Shown here: in pieces, positions 6,296 to 12,408 of the stretch
Layout: each line of letters starts with the position of its first letter
Numbering within the stretch: position 1 is the stretch's first letter
Assembly: GCA_947306315.1 (NCBI GenBank)
Contig: CAMZGF010000011.1
Span: forward strand, 1-15,120
From: an uncultured Candidatus Saccharibacteria bacterium
GTDB lineage: Bacteria; Patescibacteriota; Saccharimonadia; Saccharimonadales; Saccharimonadaceae
Direction: 5' to 3'
Length of the DNA: 15,120 nt
The notes under the pieces: model-generated
The model's database searches: none
What the model saw: only the letters and a program-made list of their open reading frames with translations
What the model was told of the DNA's origin: nothing
Made by a program: the position numbers and the translations under genes

Positions 6296-7382
6296 GTTTC
6301 ATGTTCTTGATATATTCATATAATCCGTCGGGACTAGAAGTATTAGACAGCATCGAGTAAAAATCTACAATATATTGAGGAACATCAGAATAAAACGCCG
6401 CACGATATTGTGAATTCTGAACTTCAAATGAGTTAAAGGAATCATAAAGTTTTTTTGCTAGCAACGCATTTTTTTCTTTATCAGTTATTCTATTATTCAC
6501 ATCAGACAAATAGTCGGGTAGAGATCCAAGCCAACATGTTCTAGTGTCATCAATTACATTTGGGTCCGTTAATGCCACTGCTATATACCTGCTTACTAAT
6601 CCAGACCACAACTCAGATCTCCAACCCGCCTTCTCATATTTTAGCTGCAATAGTGTAGATGGGACGTATCCACAATCGGTATGATCATCAACTGAGACGC
6701 CAATATCACTAATGTGCGCACTAATATTTTCAAATCCTCTCAAGGCAACATCCATATTGCCATCAGATAAGGAACCTAAAAAGGTATAATATTCCTTAAC
6801 GTATATCCAAAAATCATTACCACCCTCATACTTATAAGAATCAGCATCGTTAAAAAAGATCTCCCATCTCAACTCTTTTTCTCTTGCAGAACTAGCACTA
6901 TTAATATACGCAATTCTTGCTTTTTTCTTATAGCCAGCTATATCTTTCAGCCCTAGTGACCAAAAACCAGTTCTATCCATAGGTAGGATTGAATCTAATG
7001 TTGGATTACTTGTATAAGAAATGTCAGTAGATAGAGATACCGGCACATCATTTAACCAGGCAATCGTATTTTTACAAGTCATAAAAGAACATACAAGCAA
7101 TGCAATCAACAATAAGAACGAAATGATGTTAATAATAGAGGTTAACTTACCTCCATTTATAATAAGCTTTTTAATGATTGCAATAAAGATAAGCGCAAAT
7201 AGAAGACCGAAAAACCACTTAAAACTTAATAAATCATTTATTATGACCAGCCTATCAATCCTTATCTCCACACCATTTTCCAACAGTAAAATTGATACAG
7301 GAATGAAAGCTGCTACCATTATACCTAAACACTCAAAAATAAAAGTTGCAGTAATTTTTTCTTTTTTGACTTCCTTTTTCAT
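6291..7382 (-). CDS. Uncharacterised membrane protein with three N-terminal helices
   Basis: I do not recognise this 363-residue protein. A lysine-rich start (1-9) precedes three hydrophobic segments at about 12-34, 56-75 and 82-102. The remaining 260 residues are hydrophilic. With the positive N-terminus and the KKLII stretch between helices 2 and 3 inside, the large C-terminal domain would face outward. That domain is rich in Tyr, Ser, Asp and Trp and has two Cys (near 240 and 285) that could pair. No catalytic motif was seen. Codon use is more AT-rich than in the adjacent translation genes, suggesting low expression or faster evolution. A TATAAT lies 9 nt before the ATG and no Shine-Dalgarno is present. 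An outward-facing domain could play a part in contact with a host cell, but that is a guess. Confidence 0.75.
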   Translation of the reverse strand: MKKEVKKEKITATFIFECLGIMVAAFIPVSILLLENGVEIRIDRLVIINDLLSFKWFFGLLFALIFIAIIKKLIINGGKLTSIINIISFLLLIALLVCSFMTCKNTIAWLNDVPVSLSTDISYTSNPTLDSILPMDRTGFWSLGLKDIAGYKKKARIAYINSASSAREKELRWEIFFNDADSYKYEGGNDFWIYVKEYYTFLGSLSDGNMDVALRGFENISAHISDIGVSVDDHTDCGYVPSTLLQLKYEKAGWRSELWSGLVSRYIAVALTDPNVIDDTRTCWLGSLPDYLSDVNNRITDKEKNALLAKKLYDSFNSFEVQNSQYRAAFYSDVPQYIVDFYSMLSNTSSPDGLYEYIKNMKR

Positions 7383-7391
7383 CTAGCTACT

Positions 7392-7397
7392 ATTATA
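7392..7397 (-). promoter_or_regulatory. -10 box of the membrane protein gene
   Basis: TATAAT on the minus strand (7397-7392) predicts a start near 7385, 3 nt before the ATG. No Shine-Dalgarno fits in the leader, and no good -35 was identified. Confidence 0.5.
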
Positions 7398-7424
7398 TAC
7401 CTAATCTCACAAACTTTTAACCTC

Positions 7425-7453
7425 TTGCATTTCCCCTAAAACTATGCTAAAAT
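7425..7453 (+). promoter_or_regulatory. Promoter of rpsB-tsf
   Basis: TTGCAT (7425-7430), a 17-bp spacer and TAAAAT (7448-7453) with TG one base upstream. The predicted start near 7460 gives a leader of about 83 nt, the longest of any protein gene here. Confidence 0.75.
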
Positions 7454-7479
7454 ATCTCTATTATTAATTTAATGAAACA

Positions 7480-7542
7480 ATCTCGCGTTGTTTTCCTGAA
7501 TCTATCAGATTTGAGGTTCGCGAGATGAAGGGAAAGGAAAAC
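7480..7542 (+). promoter_or_regulatory. Structured rpsB leader, possible S2 autoregulation site
   Basis: ATCTCGCG (7480-7487) pairs perfectly with CGCGAGAT (7519-7526). The 31-nt loop holds an inner hairpin, AATCT (7499-7503) with AGATT (7507-7511). The outer stem ends two bases before the purine-rich ribosome site (7528-7540), so the fold could control access to it. S2 represses its own mRNA through leader structures in several bacterial groups. Whether this one binds S2 is inference. Confidence 0.55.
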
Positions 7543-8229
7543 ATGTCAGTAAAGCCAGACATGAAGGCTCTCCTTGAAGCGGGAGCACACTTTGGTCATA
7601 AGACCAGCCGTTGGCACCCAAAGATGGCGCCATACATCCACAGCAAACGCCAGGATGCACACATTATCAACCTCGAAGCTACTGTTGAAGGCCTCGATAA
7701 GGCAATCGCAGAGATCGAAAAAGTCGTTAAAAGCGGCAAAAAGGTCCTCTTTGTAGGTACCAAGAAACAGGTTAAAGAAGCAGTCAAAACTGCAGCTGAA
7801 TCTGTTGATATGCCATACGTCACAGTTCGCTGGGTCGGTGGTACTCTTACTAACGTCGAAACCGTTAACCGTCAAATCAAGAAGGTTAAAGATCTCGAAC
7901 GCCGTATGAAGAATGGTGAACTCGAAGCTCGCTATTCAAAGCTCGAAGTTCAACGCTTCCAAGAAGAAATCGACACCCTTAATGAACGCTACGGCGGTAT
8001 CAAGGATATGAACGAACAACCAGCAGCAGTTATCGTTGTTGACGTTCCTGAAGATAAGAACGCAGTCAAAGAAGCTAAGGCTCTTAACATTCCAGTTATC
8101 GCTCTCTGCGACACTAACGTTGATCCAAGCGAAATCGACTTCGTCGTTCCTATGAACGATGACTCAGTCAAAGCAACCAAGCTCGTTCTTGATTACTTCA
8201 CTGAAGCTATCAAAGAAGCACGTAAATAA
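7543..8229 (+). CDS. rpsB: 30S ribosomal protein S2
   Basis: The 228-residue protein has the S2 pattern throughout: LLEAGAHFGHKTSRWHPKM (about 10-28), IYxHSKR-like IHSKRQDAHIINLE, VLFVGTKKQ, YVTVRWVGGTLTN, the coiled-coil hairpin (about 110-155), YGGIKDM, VVDVPEDKNAVKEA, NIPVIALCDTN and a DPSEIDFVVPMND stretch near the C-terminus. S2 binds late at the back of the 30S subunit next to S1. I prefer Met at 7543 to the in-frame ATG at 7525: the latter lies inside the leader stem, while AAGGGAAAGGAAA lies just before 7543. It forms an operon with tsf, 12 bp downstream. Confidence 0.97.
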   Translation: MSVKPDMKALLEAGAHFGHKTSRWHPKMAPYIHSKRQDAHIINLEATVEGLDKAIAEIEKVVKSGKKVLFVGTKKQVKEAVKTAAESVDMPYVTVRWVGGTLTNVETVNRQIKKVKDLERRMKNGELEARYSKLEVQRFQEEIDTLNERYGGIKDMNEQPAAVIVVDVPEDKNAVKEAKALNIPVIALCDTNVDPSEIDFVVPMNDDSVKATKLVLDYFTEAIKEARK

Positions 8230-8241
8230 TTAGGAGGCATT

Positions 8242-8832
8242 ATGGCAAATATTGATATCGAAACTATCAAGAAACTTAAAGAACTCTCAGGTGTTGGTCT
8301 TACCGACGCTAAAAACGCTCTCGTTGAAGCTAATGGCGATTTCGACAAAGCTCTCGAAGCTATGAGAAAGAAAGGCCTTACTAAAGCTGAGAAACGTGGT
8401 GATCGCGAAACTCGCGAAGGTCTCATCGATTCATATGTCCACGATGGTCGTATCGGTGCTATCATCGAAGTTAACTGTGAGACTTCATTCGTCGCTAAAA
8501 CCGATGAATTTAAAGACTTAGCACACAAACTTGCTATGCAAGTTGCATCAATGGCTCCACTTTATGTTTCTGAAGAAGACATTCCTGAAGAAGCTAAAGC
8601 AGCTAAGATGAAAGAACTTGAAGAGAACTTCAAGGGCCCAGAAAACATGAAGGAACAAATCCTTGGTGGCCAAATCAAGAAAGCTTTCGCTGACAAGGTC
8701 CTCATGAACCAACCATACATCCTCGATGATACAAAGACTGTCGCTGATTTCATCAAAGACAACATTGCAAAGACTGGTGAAAACATCACTGTTAAGCAAT
8801 TCAAACGCATCGAATTAGGTGTAACTGAATAA
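8242..8832 (+). CDS. tsf: Elongation factor Ts, short form
   Basis: At 196 residues this is a minimal EF-Ts, with the size of the Thermus protein rather than the 283 residues of E. coli. It has the N-terminal UBA-like domain (ELSGVGLTDAKNAL at 14-27, then the DFDKALEAMRKKG helix) and a single core repeat. EF-Ts releases GDP from EF-Tu. The EF-Tu-contact motif, usually T-D-F in ETDFVAK, reads T81-S82-F83, so the Asp that helps displace the nucleotide magnesium is replaced by Ser. AGGAGG (8232-8237) is a strong ribosome site. The operon appears to end at the branched terminator at 8855-8958. Confidence 0.96.
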   Translation: MANIDIETIKKLKELSGVGLTDAKNALVEANGDFDKALEAMRKKGLTKAEKRGDRETREGLIDSYVHDGRIGAIIEVNCETSFVAKTDEFKDLAHKLAMQVASMAPLYVSEEDIPEEAKAAKMKELEENFKGPENMKEQILGGQIKKAFADKVLMNQPYILDDTKTVADFIKDNIAKTGENITVKQFKRIELGVTE

Positions 8833-8854
8833 TTAGAATAATTATTCGACAAAT

Positions 8855-8958
8855 AAACCTTCATCTTCCGACCTAAAGACTTGGCCTTAGCGCCCCTTGG
8901 GACGCGGAAGGCCGTTAGGCCTAGCGGCCCGGAGCGGGGAGGAAGATGGAGGTTTTTT
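8855..8958 (+). terminator. Branched terminator after tsf, enclosing repeat copy 1
   Basis: A 15-bp stem, 8855-8869 with 8941-8955 (one G-U pair), is followed by T6 (8953-8958, partly within the stem). It acts as an intrinsic terminator, but its 71-nt loop is itself folded. GGCCTT (8883-8888) pairs with AAGGCC (8908-8913) around an inner GCG/CGC and CCC/GGG stem, and GGCC (8918-8921) pairs with GGCC (8926-8929). Normal terminators have loops of 3-8 nt. Confidence 0.7.
8870..8940 (+). repeat. GC-rich interspersed element, copy 1
   Basis: It shares two exact blocks in the same order with copy 2: AAGACTTGGCC (8876-8886) and CGCCCCTTGGGACGCGGAA (8891-8909). Each is followed by AGCC or GGCC and another hairpin. 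The element is far more GC-rich than its surroundings and self-complementary, resembling REP-type elements or a small structured RNA. Its type is unknown. Confidence 0.7.
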
Positions 8959-8970
8959 GATGAATAAATA

Positions 8971-8979
8971 TGCTATAAT
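8971..8979 (+). promoter_or_regulatory. Extended -10 promoter, leaderless rseP
   Basis: TGCTATAAT (8971-8979) places the expected start at 8986, the A of the rseP ATG. There is no Shine-Dalgarno within reach: the GGAGG at 8948-8952 is 33 nt away and inside the terminator stem. Confidence 0.65.
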
Positions 8980-8985
8980 ATACTT

Positions 8986-10341
8986 ATGTATATATTTTTT
9001 GGAGTGTTGATCGGTATCATTGTCCTAACTGCCGTCGTGACCGCACATGAATTTGGACATTTCATTACAGCAAAGAGAAACGGAGTAAACGTCAAAGAAT
9101 TCGGCATTGGCTTCCCACCAAAAGCTAAAACTTGGCTCCATATCCCAACAAAAGAAGCTGAAAAATACTGCAAAAAATTCAAACTCGACAGCGTAAAAAC
9201 TAAGAAAATCCTAAAGAAGGCTCAGAAGAGAGGAAAGAAGGGCTGGATTTGGATTCCACTTCCGAAAGACGAGTGGTATGAAGAAACCGACGAAGGTCTC
9301 GTTCCAAAAACCCAAGATTATCTTATCTTCAGCCTAAACTGGCTCCCAATTGGCGGCTTCTGCCAAATGGATGGCGAAACCAATATCGACACAAGGAAGG
9401 GAACCTTTGGCGCCGCTTCTCTCTGGGCAAAAACCAAAATTCTCTTTGCTGGCGTAGCAATGAACTGGCTTCTCGCTGCTATTATTTTCACAATTCTCGC
9501 TTGGACTGGCATGCCAGAAATGCTCGACAACCAATACCGCGTAGAGAGCGACACAACCTATGAGAACACAAGTGCCGTCGTAATTGAAGAGATTTTCAAA
9601 GATACGCCAGCAGAAAAATCCGAACTAAAAGTCTCAGATCAGATCACAAAAATCTCGACTAGCGATAAAAAAGATTCAGTAGAAGTCCATACTTCAGCCG
9701 ATCTACAAGATTTCAACCGTAATCACGCCGGCCAAGATGTGATTTACAACATCAGACATATAGAGGAAAGTGGTGAAATAACCGAAAAAGAAATCGCCAT
9801 CAAATTGAATGAGGAAAGCGAGAAATACATCCTCGGCATTTCAATGTCACAGTTTGGATTAAATAGATATCGCGCGACCTGGTCAGCACCAATTGTTGGT
9901 ATTGTGAATACTGTTCAATTAACTGGCGAAACTTACAGCGGCCTCGGCCAGCTCGTTGGTAACATTTTCTCTGGCGTCGCAAACCAATTCAGCCCTGATG
10001 AAACGACCCGCGAAGAGGGAAAGGCAAAAATAGAAGCTGCCGGCGATTCAGTCTCGGGTCCAGTTGGCATCATCGGTGTTCTCTTCCCAGCAATCGCTCA
10101 AACCGGCGTTACAAATGTATTATTCCTGACAGCCATCATCTCAATCTCTCTCGCCTGCATGAACGTCTTGCCAATACCAGCACTGGACGGTGGACGTTGG
10201 TTCTTAATCGTTTTATTTAGATTACTAAAACGCCCATTGACCCCTGAAACTGAAAATAAAATTGTCAGTCGCGCATTTATGGTACTTCTAATTCTTGCTG
10301 GATTCATCACAATTCTAGATGTTATGAAAATCTTAAGGTAG
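8986..10341 (+). CDS. rseP: Site-2 protease, RseP/RIP metalloprotease family, with an insertion
   Basis: The 451-residue membrane protein has the zinc motif HEFGH (21-25) in its first membrane helix. A second helix region lies at about 150-172, a PDZ domain at about 190-275, and the third zinc ligand in NVLPIPALDGG (393-403, Asp401). A final membrane helix is at about 430-447. Such proteases cut membrane-embedded regulators, such as anti-sigma factors, and remnant signal peptides. Between FGIGFPPK (39-46) and the LPIGGF strand (120-125) lies a Lys- and Trp-rich stretch (about 47-111) that is roughly 50 residues longer than in usual RseP. It should lie on the cytoplasmic side. The CPBP protease gene follows after 3 bp, so the two are co-transcribed. 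Confidence 0.93.
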   Translation: MYIFFGVLIGIIVLTAVVTAHEFGHFITAKRNGVNVKEFGIGFPPKAKTWLHIPTKEAEKYCKKFKLDSVKTKKILKKAQKRGKKGWIWIPLPKDEWYEETDEGLVPKTQDYLIFSLNWLPIGGFCQMDGETNIDTRKGTFGAASLWAKTKILFAGVAMNWLLAAIIFTILAWTGMPEMLDNQYRVESDTTYENTSAVVIEEIFKDTPAEKSELKVSDQITKISTSDKKDSVEVHTSADLQDFNRNHAGQDVIYNIRHIEESGEITEKEIAIKLNEESEKYILGISMSQFGLNRYRATWSAPIVGIVNTVQLTGETYSGLGQLVGNIFSGVANQFSPDETTREEGKAKIEAAGDSVSGPVGIIGVLFPAIAQTGVTNVLFLTAIISISLACMNVLPIPALDGGRWFLIVLFRLLKRPLTPETENKIVSRAFMVLLILAGFITILDVMKILR

Positions 10342-10344
10342 AAA

Positions 10345-11067
10345 ATGAAGAAATCAAAAAAAGAGGGTATAAAAAATTTCATAAAAGGTCTCGGCCTCGC
10401 AGCCTACGTCTTCTTAGCATGGCAGATTTCTCAGTATGCAATCGGATACCTCGCAATCTTCATTCTCGGTAGAGCAAATTATAATAAGCCATTCTGGTTT
10501 ACAATTGTTGGAATCTTGACCTATTTACTTGCTATCTTTCTCATTATTTTCATCCCGAAACATATTAGCAAAAAACTCAAGGCCACAAGAGAAGAAATTG
10601 GCCTATCCGGCCTTCCAACTTTTACAGATATCGGAATATCAATCCTAGGATATATTTCAACAATCCTCATCGCAGGAACCGTCATTCTCATTCTTGAAAA
10701 ACTACATCTCGTCGACGCAGCTGCACAGCAAGATATTGGCTTTAATAATATTTCTAATGGCACTGGCCGTGCATTAGCCTACATTCTAATTGCAGTTATT
10801 GCTCCACTTGCTGAAGAGATTATTTTTCGCGGATATCTCTACGGTACACTCCGAAAAAACCTCTCAATCATACCGTCAATTATCATTGTTTCCGTACTCT
10901 TCGGCGCACTTCATAGTCCACTTAACGTCTCAATCGACATCGCAATACTTAGTACAATTCTATGCCTTGAACGTGAAATTACCGGCACTATCCATGCCGG
11001 CATTATCACACATATACTCCAAAACAGTATTGCCTTTATTATTCTAGTAATCAGAGGGATTATCTAG
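10345..11067 (+). CDS. CPBP-family intramembrane glutamic endopeptidase (CAAX/Abi)
   Basis: The 240-residue protein has about six to eight hydrophobic segments and all the CPBP motifs: EEIIFR (157-162), FGALH (186-190) and HILQN (223-227). In related enzymes such as Rce1 the glutamates and the His residues of the later motifs form the active site. Bacterial members process prenylated or secreted peptides or give self-immunity to bacteriocins. The substrate here is unknown. It starts 3 bp after the rseP stop, with AAGG overlapping that stop as ribosome site, so both membrane proteases are made together. Its TAG stop overlaps the frr stop on the other strand in a shared CTAG (11064-11067). Confidence 0.9.
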   Translation: MKKSKKEGIKNFIKGLGLAAYVFLAWQISQYAIGYLAIFILGRANYNKPFWFTIVGILTYLLAIFLIIFIPKHISKKLKATREEIGLSGLPTFTDIGISILGYISTILIAGTVILILEKLHLVDAAAQQDIGFNNISNGTGRALAYILIAVIAPLAEEIIFRGYLYGTLRKNLSIIPSIIIVSVLFGALHSPLNVSIDIAILSTILCLEREITGTIHAGIITHILQNSIAFIILVIRGII

Positions 11068-11606
11068 ATCTTCATAATCTCAGCCTCTTTTTCCTTAAAG
11101 AGGGCTTCAATTTTGTCACCAAATTCCTTGGTCATATCATCAATTTCTTTTTCGCCACGTTTCTTTGTGTCTTCTGGGAGTTCAGCGCCTTTAAGCTCTT
11201 TACGTGCATCTTCACGGACATTACGAATGCCAACCTTAGCCTCTTCGACCTTAGCGGAAGCGGTTTTAACAATTTCTCTACGGCGCTCCTCCGTAAGCGG
11301 TGGAACTGGGACGCGAACGACACGACCATCATCAGATGGGTTTAGTCCAAGAGTCTGATCAGCACGAATTGCTGAGCAAATATTCTGAATAGTTGAAGGA
11401 TCATAAGGAGTTACAAGAAGCATAGTGCCGTCTGCAATTGTGACGTTTGCGACCTGGTTAAGTGGCATATATTGGCCATAAGCCTCAACTTTTACACCAC
11501 CAAGCATATCTGGGTGTGCACGACCAGTACGAACCTTTGACATCTCGCCATTAAAACGCTCAACTACAGCTTCCATAGCTTTGCGATATTCTCTTGAATC
11601 AAACAT
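11064..11606 (-). CDS. frr: Ribosome recycling factor
   Basis: The 180-residue protein matches RRF (usual length about 185). It has the helical arm with FNGEMSKVRTGRAHPDML, the small beta domain (YGQYMPLNQVANVTI, LLVTPYD), GLNPSDDGRVVRVPVPPLTEERR and a long C-terminal helix pair. RRF with EF-G splits the ribosome after termination. It has a good promoter (TTGTCA, 17 bp, TGTTATAAT on the minus strand) and an AGGAG site 6 nt before the ATG. It is on the opposite strand to rpsB-tsf, unlike the usual order. No terminator is visible at its 3' end, where it meets the CPBP gene with a 4-bp overlap. Confidence 0.97.
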   Translation of the reverse strand: MFDSREYRKAMEAVVERFNGEMSKVRTGRAHPDMLGGVKVEAYGQYMPLNQVANVTIADGTMLLVTPYDPSTIQNICSAIRADQTLGLNPSDDGRVVRVPVPPLTEERRREIVKTASAKVEEAKVGIRNVREDARKELKGAELPEDTKKRGEKEIDDMTKEFGDKIEALFKEKEAEIMKI

Positions 11607-11633
11607 TATAAACTCCTATTTGTTATTATCTTC

Positions 11634-11662
11634 ATTATAACAGAGAAGATACCAAATGACAA
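11634..11662 (-). promoter_or_regulatory. Promoter of frr
   Basis: On the minus strand, TTGTCA (11662-11657), a 17-bp spacer and TATAAT (11639-11634) with TG one base upstream. The start near 11627 leaves a leader of about 20 nt with AGGAG (11617-11613). Confidence 0.8.
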
Positions 11663-11708
11663 TTAAGTCAAAACACATTGGAATCTAGTCGGATAAAACA
11701 TTTTACAC

Positions 11709-11770
11709 GACTTAAGACTTGGCCTAGCGACCTACCGCCCCTTGGGACGCGGAAAGCCACGAAGTGGCTT
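11709..11770 (+). repeat. GC-rich interspersed element, copy 2
   Basis: It carries the same exact blocks as copy 1: AAGACTTGGCC (11714-11724) and CGCCCCTTGGGACGCGGAA (11736-11754), here spaced by 7 more bases. CCGC (11735-11738) pairs with GCGG (11749-11752). AAGCCAC (11754-11760) and GTGGCTT (11764-11770) form a 7-bp hairpin with a GAA loop. A strong terminator follows 2 nt later, as for copy 1. Confidence 0.7.
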
Positions 11771-11772
11771 AT

Positions 11773-11813
11773 AAAAAAGTATTTCTTACAATAATTGTAA
11801 GAAATACTTTTTT
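11773..11813. terminator. Perfect bidirectional terminator after greA and repeat copy 2
   Basis: Two perfect 20-base arms (11773-11792 and 11794-11813) flank a single centre base, with A6 at one end and T6 at the other. It can end greA transcripts on the minus strand and anything crossing repeat copy 2 on the plus strand. Confidence 0.9.
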
Positions 11814-11839
11814 ATGGAGTGCATTGCGTAAAATTAGTT

Positions 11840-12286
11840 TTAGCTAATCTCTACAATCTTGCCTTTATTGCCATTTGGTAATTCAAATTCATCTCCGACC
11901 TTTTTGCCCATAAGAGCCCTACCAAGAGGTGAAACATCTGAGATACGGCCATTAAGTGGATCAGCTTCAACTGCGCCAACAACAGAGTAAGTATTCTTCT
12001 TACCTCCAAGTGAAACGGTAACTGTTGCACCCATAGCAACCTTATCGTGTGATGCGCTTCTAATAATTTTTGCTGATTTTAAAATTTCTTCAATTTCAAG
12101 AATGCGATTTTCAACTTGCTTTTGCTCAGAACGAGCAGAACTGTATTCCTCATTTTCAGAGAGATCACCAAAAGCACGAGCTGTTGCAATTCTTTCAGCA
12201 ATAGCAGGGCGCTGAGCAATTAACTCCTCGAGTTCTTTCTCGAGTTCAGCCTTCCCATCTTTGGTTAAACTAACAGTTTTCTTCAT
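11840..12286 (-). CDS. greA: Transcription elongation factor GreA
   Basis: The 148-residue protein has the N-terminal coiled coil with the catalytic tip GDLSENEEY (40-48; D41 and E44 match E. coli GreA) and the C-terminal FKBP-like domain with VSPLGRALMGKKVGD. GreA enters the secondary channel of RNA polymerase and stimulates cleavage of backtracked RNA. I chose Met at 12286 (MKKTVSLT) over the in-frame ATG at 12337. The family starts there, and the upstream ATG would include the promoter. The predicted transcription start is only 3 nt before this ATG and there is no Shine-Dalgarno. The gene ends at a strong terminator, separate from frr. Confidence 0.95.
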   Translation of the reverse strand: MKKTVSLTKDGKAELEKELEELIAQRPAIAERIATARAFGDLSENEEYSSARSEQKQVENRILEIEEILKSAKIIRSASHDKVAMGATVTVSLGGKKNTYSVVGAVEADPLNGRISDVSPLGRALMGKKVGDEFELPNGNKGKIVEIS

Positions 12287-12295
12287 AACTCTTAA

Positions 12296-12324
12296 AATAT
12301 ATCGCGACGCCCTATTTTTGTCAA
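12296..12324 (-). promoter_or_regulatory. Promoter of greA, nearly leaderless
   Basis: On the minus strand, a consensus TTGACA (12324-12319), a 17-bp spacer and TATATT (12301-12296). The start near 12289 leaves a 3-nt leader. The good -35 makes this the best-supported of the leaderless cases. Confidence 0.8.
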
Positions 12325-12364
12325 TATAAAACCGCATTTACCCCTATTTTTTTAGGGTCTACTG

Positions 12365-12373
12365 TGATATAAT
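12365..12373 (+). promoter_or_regulatory. Extended -10 promoter of proS-lysS
   Basis: TGATATAAT (12365-12373) predicts a start near 12380 and a leader of about 29 nt with only a weak GGG (12398-12400) near the ATG. A small CCCTA/TAGGG inverted repeat (12342-12346 with 12353-12357) lies where the -35 should be and might be an operator. Confidence 0.6.
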
Positions 12374-12408
12374 TTAAGGGTTATTACTAAACAAATTGGG
12401 TCAAAACA

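Noticed and set aside
7021..7386. Plus-strand 121-codon frame opposite the membrane protein gene
   Set aside because: It is the complement of hydrophobic codons of the minus-strand gene, with no ribosome site.
12287..12337. Upstream ATG giving greA 17 extra residues
   Set aside because: The extension spans the greA promoter (TTGACA and TATATT), and GreA proteins start at the later Met.
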